Source: Rudanella paleaurantiibacter (GTDB lineage Bacteria; Bacteroidota; Bacteroidia; Cytophagales; Spirosomataceae). From it: DNA of 64,000 bases. The notes below the pieces were generated by a model. The model saw only the letters and a program-made list of their open reading frames with translations, ran no database searches and was not told where the DNA came from. The stretch is taken from positions 1 to 64,000 of the forward strand of contig NZ_WELI01000001.1 in the NCBI RefSeq assembly GCF_009184635.1. Direction: 5' to 3'. The position numbers and the translations under genes were made by a program. Positions 24,307 through 32,941 of the stretch are shown here, one piece after another. Within the stretch, counting starts at the first letter, position 1. Every line of letters starts with the position of its first letter.

Positions 24307-24963
24307 ATGTTTACCGCCGTATCTGTTACCGATCAAACGCACCAACGCATTGTTACTGTTATGGCACTGGCTTACATAGCTGGTGTAATTGGGCTTCAAT
24401 TGCCCGCTCTGGTGCCCTATTTTCAGCCTCTTTCTCCGCTGAATCTGGTTGTTTCACTCATTTTACTCTTGTTGTATCATACCGACTGGCGTCGGTCGTT
24501 TATCTTTTTTGCCTTGCTGGCCATTGGGGTTGGTTATGGTATTGAGGTGGTGGGGGTGCATACCGGACTGGTGTTCGGTGAGTATGCGTACGGGGCTGGC
24601 CTGGGGCCGCACCTGTGGGCGGTGCCACCCGTAATCGGGCTCAACTGGCTCATGCTGGTGTACTGCTGCGGTTCGGTTTGTAATCCGATCAGAATGCACT
24701 GGCTGCTCAAAGCGGCTTTGGCGGCCTCCATGATGGTGGGGCTCGACTACTTTATCGAACCCGTAGCGGTTCAGCTCGATTTCTGGAGCTGGTTTGGGCA
24801 GGATATTCCACTCCAGAATTACGTAGCCTGGTGGTTGGTTTCCTTTGGCCTATTTGTGGTTTGGTTTGCGTTGCCGTTCCGAAAGGAGAATCGGCTGGCT
24901 CCCTGGCTACTGGGGTTTCAGTTCCTGTTCTTCCTGGGACATAGTCTCTTATTTTGGATTTGA
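24307..24963 (+). CDS. Carotenoid biosynthesis membrane protein (DUF422/CruF type)
   Basis: A 218-aa integral membrane protein with about seven hydrophobic segments. It belongs to the carotenoid biosynthesis protein family that includes the 1,2-hydratases CruF and bacterioruberin hydratase, which hydrate the psi end of carotenoids in the membrane. Family landmarks are GYGIEVVGVHTGLVFGEYAYG, PPVIGLNWLMLVY and LDYFIEPVAVQLDFWSW. The frame continues upstream through the tRNA-His gene, which cannot be translated as part of this protein, so ATG 24307 after the tRNA terminator is used. A MerR/B12-type regulator gene follows 197 nt downstream, which supports a pigment role. No other carotenoid gene is in the window. 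Confidence 0.85.
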   Translation: MFTAVSVTDQTHQRIVTVMALAYIAGVIGLQLPALVPYFQPLSPLNLVVSLILLLLYHTDWRRSFIFFALLAIGVGYGIEVVGVHTGLVFGEYAYGAGLGPHLWAVPPVIGLNWLMLVYCCGSVCNPIRMHWLLKAALAASMMVGLDYFIEPVAVQLDFWSWFGQDIPLQNYVAWWLVSFGLFVVWFALPFRKENRLAPWLLGFQFLFFLGHSLLFWI

Positions 24964-25068
24964 TAGCAACAAATCGGCTTGTCTATAGGTTTTATTCATA
25001 AAAGCAAGCATGGGTAAAAATTTTTAGGTATATACGTTTTGGACACTCCATTCATAGCGGCTAAATTG

Positions 25069-25082
25069 TGCAACATTTTGCA
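25069..25082. promoter_or_regulatory. Candidate operator upstream of the MerR/B12 regulator
   Basis: TGCAA-CATT-TTGCA, perfect 5-bp arms, about 80 nt upstream of the regulator start and just upstream of its predicted promoter. It could be an autoregulatory site for the MerR-type protein. The short arms make this tentative. Confidence 0.3.
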
Positions 25083-25090
25083 TTTCACGT

Positions 25091-25122
25091 TTGTAGCTAT
25101 ACGTTCACTTGCTTTTTCTTTG
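25091..25122 (+). promoter_or_regulatory. Candidate promoter of the MerR/B12 regulator
   Basis: TTG (25091-25093), 21 nt, then TTTCTTTG (25115-25122), one mismatch from TAnnTTTG. The regulator start codon is 38 nt further on. Confidence 0.4.
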
Positions 25123-25160
25123 AATTTTTCAGCTGACTTCACGTTGTAATTGATTCGCCC

Positions 25161-26039
25161 ATGAGCAACTACTCAATAAAAGATTTAGAACAGCTCTCGG
25201 GTATCAAAGCGCACACGCTTCGAATCTGGGAACAGCGGTATAATATCATTTCGCCCAAGCGGACCGATACCAATATCCGCACGTACGACGACCAGGACCT
25301 GAAGCTGGTCCTGAATATTTCGCTGTTGAAAGATCACGGTTACAAAATCTCCGACATTTCTAAGATGTCGGTGGAAGAAATGTACCGCGAAGTGATCAAG
25401 ATTTCGGATCGGCAACTGAATTACCCCGACCAAATCCATGCGCTAACGATCTCGATGATCGACCTCGATGAAGAGCGGTTTGAGAAAATCATTAGCACCA
25501 ATATTTTGCAGTTCGGCTTCGAGAACTCGATGATTCACATCATCTATCCGTTCCTGAGCCGGATTGGTACACTTTGGGTGACGGGCTCTATCGGCCCTGC
25601 GCAGGAGCATTTTATCACGAACCTCATTCGCCAGAAAATCATTGTGGCGATTGACGGGCAGGTGAGTAAGCAGCGTCCCGACGGCAAAAAATATCTCCTG
25701 TTCCTGCCCGAAGGCGAGCTACACGAGATCAGTCTGTTGTTTGCCAACTACATTATTCGGGCGCGCTATAACAAGGTGATTTATCTGGGGCAGACGCTGC
25801 CTTTTAATGAGCTGGTGTTTGCCTATAATGTGCACAAGCCTGATTATGTGTTCACGGCGATTACCTCGGTACCGTCGAACAGCGATGTGCAGCCGTTTGT
25901 GAACCGGCTCATCGACACCTTCCCCGAAAGCCATATTTTGCTGACGGGTTATCAGGTAGTAGGGCAGGACATCGAAACCGGCGACCGGGCTACGATTATC
26001 AATAACATTGAAGATCTGATTCGGTTGGCGAGTACGTAA
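25161..26039 (+). CDS. MerR-family regulator with B12-binding domain (CarH/LitR-like)
   Basis: A 292-aa transcription factor. An N-terminal MerR helix-turn-helix (about 3-70; YSIKDLEQLSGIKAHTLRIWEQRY) is followed by a helical B12-cap domain. That domain has the full W-x9-EH motif (W139, E149-H150 in LWVTGSIGPAQEHF), then a Rossmann B12-binding domain with GELHEIS holding the likely cobalt-ligand H188. In CarH these residues hold adenosylcobalamin, which keeps the tetramer on DNA in the dark; light breaks it and releases carotenoid genes. The location next to a carotenoid gene fits. Binding of cobalamin here is inferred from residues only. A strong terminator follows. Confidence 0.88.
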   Translation: MSNYSIKDLEQLSGIKAHTLRIWEQRYNIISPKRTDTNIRTYDDQDLKLVLNISLLKDHGYKISDISKMSVEEMYREVIKISDRQLNYPDQIHALTISMIDLDEERFEKIISTNILQFGFENSMIHIIYPFLSRIGTLWVTGSIGPAQEHFITNLIRQKIIVAIDGQVSKQRPDGKKYLLFLPEGELHEISLLFANYIIRARYNKVIYLGQTLPFNELVFAYNVHKPDYVFTAITSVPSNSDVQPFVNRLIDTFPESHILLTGYQVVGQDIETGDRATIINNIEDLIRLAST

Positions 26040-26054
26040 GCCCCCGCGAACCAC

Positions 26055-26095
26055 AAAAACGAAAAACCCGCTCAGAAGGCGGGTTTTTCGTTTTT
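26055..26095. terminator. Bidirectional terminator with 17-bp perfect stem
   Basis: AAAAACGAAAAACCCGC (26055-26071) pairs perfectly with GCGGGTTTTTCGTTTTT (26079-26095) around a 7-nt loop. A-rich and T-rich flanks let it stop both the MerR gene and the convergent dehydrogenase gene. Confidence 0.9.
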
Positions 26096-26096
26096 G

Positions 26097-27044
26097 CTAG
26101 TTCACCACGTTGGTGGGTGAGCCGGCGGCAAAGGCTTTTATATTCTCAATAGTAAGCTGAAGCAACCGGGTGCGCGCTTCAAAACTGGCCCAGGCAATAT
26201 GCGGAGTGATGATGCAGTTCTGGGCCGTGAGTAGGGGATTATCGGCCGAGGGTGGCTCTACCGACAGCACATCGATACCGGCTCCTGCCAACACGCCCGT
26301 GTTAAGGGCTTCGGCCAAGTCGGCCTCGTTGACAAGGGCACCCCGGCTCGTGTTGAGCAAAAACGCCGACGGCTTCATTTGTTTCAGCAACTCGGCGTTT
26401 ACAAATCCCTTGTTTTCCGGTGTAGCCGGGCAGTGCAGTGACACTACATCGCTCTGAGCAAACAAGGTTGGAATGTCAACGTACTGCACGCCATCGCCCG
26501 CGTCGGGGTGGCGCTTATTCACGAGGATATTCATACCCATCGCCCGGCCAATGTCGGCTACTTTCCGGCCAATATCACCGTAGCCCACAAGGCCCAGCGT
26601 TTTGCCCGCCAACTCAATCAGAGGGCTTTTGGCGTACGAGAAATCGGGGCAGCGTACCCAGTCGCCCGCGTGTACGCTGTCGTTGTGCCGACCCACGTGC
26701 AGGGTGAGTTCGAGGAGCAGCGCGAAGGTGAGTTGCGCCACCGAATAGGTGCTGTAGCCGCGCACGTTGGTTACGGTGATACCCAGCTCGCGGGCGGCCG
26801 CCACATCAATAATGTCGAAGCCAGTGGCGGTTACGCCAATGTAGCGCAGGTTTGGTAACTGACTCAGCAACTCGCGGTTCATCCGGATTTTATTGACCAG
26901 GATCACGTCGGCATGGTGAGCCCGTTCGAGGAGCTGCTCGGGAGCGGTGCGGTCGTAGAGTTGCACATTGCCTAATGCGTGGAGCGGAGCCCAGTCGAGG
27001 TCGCCGGGGTTGAGGGTGTAGGCATCCAGATACACTATGGTCAT
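26097..27044 (-). CDS. D-2-hydroxyacid dehydrogenase
   Basis: A 315-aa NAD(P)-dependent dehydrogenase of the glycerate dehydrogenase/hydroxypyruvate reductase group. The nucleotide-binding motif is GLVGYGDIGRKVADIG (GxGxxG variant). The catalytic Arg is in LNTSRGALVNE, Glu in DVLSVEPP and His in ITPHIAWAS. Length and motif order are normal. The exact 2-hydroxyacid is not deducible. It ends 1 nt beyond the terminator stem and starts 12 nt downstream of the acyltransferase stop, so it is probably the last gene of the minus-strand operon with the acyltransferase and AraC genes. Confidence 0.9.
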   Translation of the reverse strand: MTIVYLDAYTLNPGDLDWAPLHALGNVQLYDRTAPEQLLERAHHADVILVNKIRMNRELLSQLPNLRYIGVTATGFDIIDVAAARELGITVTNVRGYSTYSVAQLTFALLLELTLHVGRHNDSVHAGDWVRCPDFSYAKSPLIELAGKTLGLVGYGDIGRKVADIGRAMGMNILVNKRHPDAGDGVQYVDIPTLFAQSDVVSLHCPATPENKGFVNAELLKQMKPSAFLLNTSRGALVNEADLAEALNTGVLAGAGIDVLSVEPPSADNPLLTAQNCIITPHIAWASFEARTRLLQLTIENIKAFAAGSPTNVVN

Positions 27045-27056
27045 CGGGGAGGGGAG

Positions 27057-28235
27057 TTATTTCAGGCCAAACAAAAGCCGCGTGATTCGGAAGGGGCGGA
27101 TAAGGAACCAATACAACCCCACCGACATCAGCAGCGATGCAAAGCTAATCACCAGAAAGCCATCGTAAACGCCCAGAGTGGTTTGCAACGCCCAATATCC
27201 GATCAAAACAATAATGGTTTGGTGCAGAATATAAAACGGATAAACAGCCTCGGTGAGGTGGGGCAACACGGGGTGATTGGTGTTGAGGTACCGGTATCCG
27301 TAGGCTACCGTAGCCAGTACCGAAAACCAGGTGAGCCCAAGTGAATTAAAGCTAAACAAGGTGCGCAACAGGGCCGATTCTTCGAGGGTTTGCTCGCCCA
27401 CATACGCCCGTACTGTATAGAGAATGACTGTACAAACGAGCGTAGCCACCCCAAAAATATGCCGGTCGTTGGCGATCGTTTGCCAGAATGCCCGGCGACT
27501 AATCAGGAGAAAGCCACCCCAGAACAAAAGCAGATTTTTCATGAAATAGGCCCAGTCGTCGATGAGGGCGTGCGTCTCATCAGGAAAGAAGCCCCCCAGC
27601 GCGAGGTCGTTTAGTAGCAGCGGAACAACACCCCACAGGGCTCCGCCCGGCCGCGCAATGAGCCGACCTACCCAGTTGGTGAAGCGTTGGCCGCGCTCGG
27701 TTTTCAACCACCGAAAAACCGGAATACTCACCACCGAATACAAAAACAGGTACGCAATAAACCACAAATGATGCCAGCTGAAAGCTCCGCCAGTGCCGCC
27801 GTCTTCGTAGGGTTGAAACCGGAACACTTCGGGATAAAAATCGGTGTAGCTACCACTGAACCGCTGCCGAAACAGCCACTCGATGTAAATCTGCGGGGGG
27901 ACAATCACAAACATGCCGAACACAAGCGGGACAAACAGTCGACGGAATCGCTCCCCGGCGTAGGCTCCGTACGACCGGCGTTGCAGGGCGAAGAAGGTGC
28001 CCGCCCCCGAGATGAAAAACAGGAGGGGCATACGCCAGCGGTGCAGCCAACGCATCACCTCTTCTATGGGCGCGCTGTGCGCGCTGCTTTTGATGTGCCA
28101 GCCCCACGACACGTAAATCATGCCGGTATGGTAAAACAACAGAATAACAATGGCGATGATACGGAGCCAGTCGAGGTCATACCGGCGGGTGGGGGCGAAG
28201 GTTTCGCGGGGCGGGGCTTGTACGTCGGGTTGCAT
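27057..28235 (-). CDS. Acyltransferase 3 family membrane protein
   Basis: A 392-aa integral membrane O-acyltransferase with about ten hydrophobic segments, of the type that acetylates or succinylates extracytoplasmic glycans. The family signature is RRYDLDWLRIIAIVILLFYH (Asp-Trp-Leu-Arg, then His), and a WRMPLLFFISGAGTFFAL block follows. The resemblance to OpgC-type glucan modifiers is suggestive only. The frame opens at 28262. ATG 28235 is chosen because it leaves a short cytosolic N-terminus directly before the signature, though 28262 is possible. It lies 65 nt downstream of an AraC-type gene and 12 nt before a dehydrogenase gene, so the three are likely co-transcribed. Confidence 0.85.
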   Translation of the reverse strand: MQPDVQAPPRETFAPTRRYDLDWLRIIAIVILLFYHTGMIYVSWGWHIKSSAHSAPIEEVMRWLHRWRMPLLFFISGAGTFFALQRRSYGAYAGERFRRLFVPLVFGMFVIVPPQIYIEWLFRQRFSGSYTDFYPEVFRFQPYEDGGTGGAFSWHHLWFIAYLFLYSVVSIPVFRWLKTERGQRFTNWVGRLIARPGGALWGVVPLLLNDLALGGFFPDETHALIDDWAYFMKNLLLFWGGFLLISRRAFWQTIANDRHIFGVATLVCTVILYTVRAYVGEQTLEESALLRTLFSFNSLGLTWFSVLATVAYGYRYLNTNHPVLPHLTEAVYPFYILHQTIIVLIGYWALQTTLGVYDGFLVISFASLLMSVGLYWFLIRPFRITRLLFGLK

Positions 28236-28300
28236 AAACGTCTGTCGGATTAGATGCCCCAAAAGTGGCCTCTTACCCGGCCAGATGTACTATGTTCCGA

Positions 28301-29515
28301 TCATGACGAAGTTCGTGCCGACCGGAACGAAGCCGGCGTTTGGCCCGTAATCCGCTTAAAAGCCGTATGAAAGGCGGAGGGCGCATTGTACCCCACCCGC
28401 TCGGCAATCTCGTCGATTTTCAGGTGGCTCGTGTCGGGGTGGTTCAGGAGCCGCTGGGCCTCGGCAATCCGATGGGTAGCCAGCCAGTCGAAAAAGGTTT
28501 GCCCCAGCTGATCGTTAAGAACCTGCGAAACGTAATGGGGCGATGTGCCCAGCCGCTCGGCCAGTTTCGACAGTGACAGGTCATTGTCCAGATACGGCTT
28601 TTGTGTTTGGGTAAGGTGCGTGAGCCGGGCCAGAATGGCTTCCTTCTGCTCGTTGGTAAGGGCCGATTTTTCGTATTTTTTTCGGCTTTCGACCGGGGGC
28701 TCGGGCGCGGTAGGCAACGTTTCGGGCATAGGGACCAGCGGTGCCTGATGGTCGCGGAAGAAGTCGGAGCCGCGCATGACCAGAAAACTGGTCACGTAAA
28801 TGATCAGGGTAAGATAACTGGCCAGAATATGGTCGCCGAGGTCTTCGGGGAACCGGGTTTTGGTGATGACAATCAGGAGTGGAAACAGGCTGTTGAGTAC
28901 CACCAGGCTCCGAAGTGTACGGAGCGAAGGGTCGGCGTCGGGGCTCCAGATAGAGCCGTACCGGGTCTGATACGCTCGGTAAACAACCCGAATCGACAGG
29001 GCTGAGTAGACGAGGCAACTCAGCAGAGTAAGCTCGTTGATATAGTTGCGCAGGCCCGTGAAATCGTCAGTTTGGTAAGGTTCCGACGGTACGTAAGGGA
29101 GTTCGGGATGCCAGGCGCTGATGTACGAATTGTAAAAAAATGTCTCGGGCTGGTAGAGCCAGGTCACGGCATTGACAAGCCATACTGCGAACGGAATCAG
29201 GTGCCAGCCCCAGCGCTGGGGTAGTTGGCTGTGGAGCCGCCCAAACACGAAGAAGTAAAAAAGCGGCCCGATAATGAAGTTGAACGGCTCGGCCGAGTCG
29301 ATCAGGGGCAGCGTTCGGAACATGTAATTGGTGTATTCGAGCCACATCTCGGTCTGCATGGCGGCCGTGGCCAGCATGAGCAGCCCCAAACACAGATTGG
29401 ATACCGACTGCCGCCGGTGACCCGTCAGAAAAAACACTCCCAGAAACAGGGCCTGTGCTATACCCAGCAAAATGACGAGGGCATACAGGTCGAAATGTAA
29501 GGGGAGGGTTTGCAT
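28301..29515 (-). CDS. AraC-family regulator with membrane-embedded sensor half
   Basis: A 404-aa protein. The first about 245 residues hold six to seven hydrophobic segments (LYALVILLGIAQALFLGVFF onward). A charged Pro-rich linker follows, then a C-terminal AraC DNA-binding domain (about 305-400), with two helix-turn-helices (LSKLAERLGTSPHYVSQVLN and KIDEIAERVGYNAPSAFHTA). This membrane-AraC layout is common in Bacteroidota and suggests sensing of an envelope or small hydrophobic signal. Being first in the likely operon with the acyltransferase, it may control that gene and itself. The ligand is unknown. Confidence 0.9.
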   Translation of the reverse strand: MQTLPLHFDLYALVILLGIAQALFLGVFFLTGHRRQSVSNLCLGLLMLATAAMQTEMWLEYTNYMFRTLPLIDSAEPFNFIIGPLFYFFVFGRLHSQLPQRWGWHLIPFAVWLVNAVTWLYQPETFFYNSYISAWHPELPYVPSEPYQTDDFTGLRNYINELTLLSCLVYSALSIRVVYRAYQTRYGSIWSPDADPSLRTLRSLVVLNSLFPLLIVITKTRFPEDLGDHILASYLTLIIYVTSFLVMRGSDFFRDHQAPLVPMPETLPTAPEPPVESRKKYEKSALTNEQKEAILARLTHLTQTQKPYLDNDLSLSKLAERLGTSPHYVSQVLNDQLGQTFFDWLATHRIAEAQRLLNHPDTSHLKIDEIAERVGYNAPSAFHTAFKRITGQTPASFRSARTSS

Positions 29516-29554
29516 GGGTTGCCTGAGAGACTAAACGATTTGTCCCTAAAGTTC

Positions 29555-29587
29555 GAAAAAAAGGGCCGACGAACCCGCCGACCCTTT
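29555..29587 (-). terminator. Terminator of sppA
   Basis: AAAGGG/CCCTTT outer stem extended by a second paired block (TCGGCG with CGTCGG), with a plus-strand A-run giving U's on the minus-strand transcript, 24 nt past the sppA stop. Confidence 0.75.
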
Positions 29588-29610
29588 CGCGAAAATCAAT
29601 TTAACCTACT

Positions 29611-31377
29611 TTATCGAATCTCCATCTCGAACGGCAGACGGGCCTGAACCCCTTCCATCGTTTTCAGTTTGCGGAGGTACGTCACGTATGGGGCCAACTC
29701 GCCCAGTTGCGCGTTAAACTGCGCCTGTTCTTCGTCGTTCATTGAGCTGAGCAGCTTTTCTACGAAGTCTTTCTTACGCGGTACGTACTTAATTTTATAG
29801 TCGTCGCTGTCGAGCTTGGCGGTTTTGGCGGCCAGCTTAATGGCGTCTTCCAAGCCACCCAGCTCGTCGACCAGCCCATTTGCTTTAGCCTGCGTACCCG
29901 TCCAGACCCGACCGCTGGCAATAGCCCGAACGCTATCAATTGGCAGTTTGCGGCCAGTGGCTACTTTGCCCGTGAAGGTGCGGTAAATTCGTTCGGTGCT
30001 TTGTTGCAGCGTCTGTTTCTGGAACGGCGACATCTCGTGCGTGAGCGAAGGGAAGTCAGCGTTGGTGTTGGTCAGCACCCGGTCGTAGGTTACGCCCAGC
30101 TTGTCCTTGAAGAAATTCTCGGTATTGAATAGCAGCGAGAACACCCCGATAGAGCCCGTAATGGTGTTGGGCTGAGCCAGAATTTTGGTGCACCCCATCA
30201 GCATGTAATAACCCCCCGAGGCCGCATAGTCGGACATGGAGCCGATCACGGGCTTCACTTTGCGGGCCAGTTCCACCTCGCGCTGCATTACATCCGAAGC
30301 CAGGGCGCTACCACCGCCCGAGTTTACCCGGATCACAATGGCCTTCACTTTATCGTCGAGCCGTGCCTTGCGGAGTTCTTCGGCTACCGTCTCCGAACCA
30401 ATGGCGTTGTCGTCGCTTTTACCCGAGTTGATATCGCCCGAAGCAATAATGACGGCAATCCGATTTTTACTTGAGTTTTCGTCGTCCTCAGAAGGCACCG
30501 CATCGTTGTATTTCCCCAGCGAGATATAGTCAATTTTCTTGCGGTCGGCCACGCCAATTTGCTTCCGAATCAGGTCTTCTACTTCGTCCTGGTAGCCCAC
30601 GTTCGTAATCAGTTTGCGTTTCAGAGCATCGCCGGGGGTCTGAATGGTCAGGTTATCGGCAAAGCGTTGCAGGGAGTCGGCACGGAGGCCCCGGCTCATG
30701 GCAATGTTGGCTACCATGTGGTTGTTGATCGACGACAGGAACGACTTCACCTGCAAGCGGTTGGGGTCGCTCATATTTTCGCGGGTAAATGGCTCCACGG
30801 CGCTTTTAAAGTCGCCCACTTTGAACACTTCGGGCTTGATGCCCAGTTTGTCGAGGGTGCCTTTAAAGAAGGTCAGTTCGGCATCCAGTCCGTTCCATTC
30901 GATGGCTCCGGCTGGATTGATGTAGATTTTGTCGGCTACCGAGGCCAGATAATAGCCTTTCTCGGTCATCACCTCGCTATAGGCATACACAAACTTTTTC
31001 GACTTTTTGAAGTCGATCAGGGCGTTCCGAATTTCTTCGACGGTGGCCCAGCCAGCCTGCGGATATTGCGATTCGAGGTAAATGCCCTTGATGTCGTCGT
31101 CGGTTTTGGCTTTTTCCAGAGCCTCCCGAATGTCGATCAGGCCGATCACATCACCTTCCGAATTGAAGGGACCACCGATGCCATCGAACGGATTATCGAC
31201 GCTTTGCTCCCGAATGGGGCTATCGAGGTTGAGCCGTAGCACCGAGTTTGACTTGACAATGGTTTTATTGCCCGACGACAAAGCCGCGCTCATGCCGATC
31301 AGCAGCAGAAATCCGACTAAGCTAAAAAGCAACAGGCCGACGATAGTGGCGAGTACGTATTTCAAAAATTGGCGCAT
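29611..31377 (-). CDS. sppA: Signal peptide peptidase SppA, long form
   Basis: A 588-aa membrane serine protease that degrades cleaved signal peptides. The open frame starts at 31419, but a -7 box at 31417-31424 would put that codon upstream of the transcript, so ATG 31377 (MRQFLKYVL, one transmembrane anchor) is used. Two S49 domains are present. The catalytic Lys lies in GDFKSAVEPFTRENMS, in the first domain. The nucleophile Ser is in DYAASGGYYMLMG, in the second, followed by NTITGSIGVF. This matches the E. coli 67-kDa arrangement. It is a single gene, with its own terminator. Confidence 0.93.
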   Translation of the reverse strand: MRQFLKYVLATIVGLLLFSLVGFLLLIGMSAALSSGNKTIVKSNSVLRLNLDSPIREQSVDNPFDGIGGPFNSEGDVIGLIDIREALEKAKTDDDIKGIYLESQYPQAGWATVEEIRNALIDFKKSKKFVYAYSEVMTEKGYYLASVADKIYINPAGAIEWNGLDAELTFFKGTLDKLGIKPEVFKVGDFKSAVEPFTRENMSDPNRLQVKSFLSSINNHMVANIAMSRGLRADSLQRFADNLTIQTPGDALKRKLITNVGYQDEVEDLIRKQIGVADRKKIDYISLGKYNDAVPSEDDENSSKNRIAVIIASGDINSGKSDDNAIGSETVAEELRKARLDDKVKAIVIRVNSGGGSALASDVMQREVELARKVKPVIGSMSDYAASGGYYMLMGCTKILAQPNTITGSIGVFSLLFNTENFFKDKLGVTYDRVLTNTNADFPSLTHEMSPFQKQTLQQSTERIYRTFTGKVATGRKLPIDSVRAIASGRVWTGTQAKANGLVDELGGLEDAIKLAAKTAKLDSDDYKIKYVPRKKDFVEKLLSSMNDEEQAQFNAQLGELAPYVTYLRKLKTMEGVQARLPFEMEIR

Positions 31378-31416
31378 GAATGAAAAATCGATTCGTATCA
31401 GAGTACTTACAATAAA

Positions 31417-31444
31417 CAAACTTACGCAGCGATTTGCACCCCAA
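31417..31444 (-). promoter_or_regulatory. Candidate promoter of sppA
   Basis: Minus-strand TTG (31444-31442), 17 nt, then TAAGTTTG (31424-31417). The -7 box is a full consensus match; the spacer is at the short limit of what is reported for Bacteroidota. A second, GC-rich hairpin at 31513-31542 lies between the upstream gene and this promoter and could end that transcript. Confidence 0.5.
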
Positions 31445-31568
31445 CGGGCGAAAAATGTTGAGTGCGCCTATTTGGGGATTAATGGCCGAGAAGCGGCCGG
31501 GAGTGGAAACCCGCCCGCACCCGTTGCTGCTCAGGTGCGGGCGCTTACTTATGAGGAATAGATGACTA

Positions 31569-32141
31569 TCAGGGTGTTTCTTCGGCGCGGCCGCTGAGCA
31601 TCTGAAAGAGTTGGCTGCCATCGCCGTAGAAAAGGTCGCCAATGCGCCATTGGCCGTTTTCTTTTTCGAGTAGGTAAGTAAGCTCCTGTTTTTCACCGAA
31701 GTTGGTAAACGTAACCAGCACCTCGGCCCCGTCGCCGTCAACTTCAGGCTGATGAATCACAAAGTTTTTAATATCCATATCCTGCGCATTGTACAGCGGA
31801 TCGGCCGAGAGCAGGCCCACGTCGCCGGTTTGGGCGGATAGCACAGCATCGTCCCAGATCAGGTCGGCCATTTCTTTCACAAAGAAGCGGTCAATCAGGG
31901 CGCGATCTTTATTCTGAAAAAAAGGACTCTTGCCCGCTTTGTGAGTCTGGTACAGTGCCCGGATGAGGGCGTCGGGGGTGTTTTCGGAGGTTGTAGCCGT
32001 CAGAGCGGTTTGGTGTACGGCTACCGCAGTTTGCGGGGCTGGCCTGGTTTGGGCAGAAGCTTCTTGCTGGGCCTGATGGGTAGTGCAGCCCAGCAAAGCC
32101 ATTGAGCCAACCAAAACAAGGTGGGTAAACGGGTTTACCAT
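31569..32141 (-). CDS. Lipoprotein with DUF3828-like domain
   Basis: A 190-aa exported protein. The signal sequence ends in SMALLGC, a good lipobox with Cys19, so it is likely lipid-anchored. After a Thr/Ala/Gln-rich linker (about 22-55), the domain DALIRALYQTHKAG through DRFFVKEMADLIWDDA and the C-terminal strands TYLLEKENGQWRIGDLFYGDGSQL resemble DUF3828, a small alpha+beta domain seen in periplasmic proteins. No function is known. It is transcribed alone upstream of sppA, with 190 nt between them. Confidence 0.75.
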   Translation of the reverse strand: MVNPFTHLVLVGSMALLGCTTHQAQQEASAQTRPAPQTAVAVHQTALTATTSENTPDALIRALYQTHKAGKSPFFQNKDRALIDRFFVKEMADLIWDDAVLSAQTGDVGLLSADPLYNAQDMDIKNFVIHQPEVDGDGAEVLVTFTNFGEKQELTYLLEKENGQWRIGDLFYGDGSQLFQMLSGRAEETP

Positions 32142-32491
32142 GAGGAAGTGGGTTTAACTGGCTGAAAGATAGCCTTTTTTTAGGGATTGCCCGTTCTGGG
32201 GTACGGTGCGGGGCATCGGCATGGCCCTGTTCTAGCCGGGACCGTTGCCTAACTTGTCTATGTTTTCTTGTATGAATGCTATTGCTTTCATTTGTTGCTC
32301 TGTTGCTCAGCAGATTCCCCTCTATACGTCTGAATAAGCATTTTTTGCCAGTTCAAAGACAATTGTATAGCGTAAGTTGAATAGAGAACGGGCTTCCCAT
32401 TGGCTAACTATCCTTACCGAGCCGACATGTGTATATTGTTAGATACAGAAAAGTACTCAAACTTTACACCTCTCAACGTTAGTTAATCCAT
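32142..32491. other. Intergenic region without recognised genes
   Basis: A divergent gap of 350 nt between the minus-strand DUF3828-type lipoprotein gene and the plus-strand small membrane protein gene. A weak GGCT/AGCC hairpin with T7 lies at about 32159-32180. No RNA gene, ORF or repeat is convincing. Promoters for both flanking genes should be here but no consensus pair was found. Confidence 0.5.
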
Positions 32492-32761
32492 ATGAAAGAA
32501 GGCCTCCTTGGAGCTGCTGTGCTGAGCGCTGCCCTCCTCCTGGTTGCCGCCCTCCAAAAAGCCCTGATTTATCTCGATCTTGAGATTTTGCCAGGTGAGG
32601 AGTTGTCGGCCGCGAAATACGTTATTTACACCTTTGCCGCCACTGCTTACCTGGCTAAAGCCGGAGATTTCCTATTAAAACGAAAACGGACCCTGATCGA
32701 TACGGGGAGTCCGACCTCTTCCCCCATTTTTAGACGGATGAATGAGGACCGTCGACATTGA
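32492..32761 (+). CDS. Small membrane protein
   Basis: An 89-aa protein with two hydrophobic stretches (about 5-30, LLGAAVLSAALLLVAALQKA, and about 42-58, YVIYTFAATAYLAKAG) followed by a basic tail with FLLKRKRT. No family is recognised. Good hydrophobic periodicity and a plausible upstream region favour a real gene, but no protein evidence supports it. It precedes the Wzi-type gene on the same strand by 180 nt, too far to claim an operon. Confidence 0.5.
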   Translation: MKEGLLGAAVLSAALLLVAALQKALIYLDLEILPGEELSAAKYVIYTFAATAYLAKAGDFLLKRKRTLIDTGSPTSSPIFRRMNEDRRH

Positions 32762-32941
32762 CGCTCCCTGCCCGTGCTCTTCGCCGGGCCGTCTTACTCT
32801 CTGTTCGTATAAAGCACGCCGTTAGACCCGCTCTCTGCCTGTCTGACCCCGTTTAGTATCCATATCTATAGGCATACCCTGTTTATAGGCCACTTTCTTT
32901 TTCCATTCGCTATTAAGACTGAGGCTTCGGTCTCTACTCGT

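Noticed and set aside
32762-32941. A small RNA between the small membrane protein and Wzi genes
   Set aside because: Only a TATAGGC direct repeat and T-rich DNA were seen. There is no terminator and no conserved fold.
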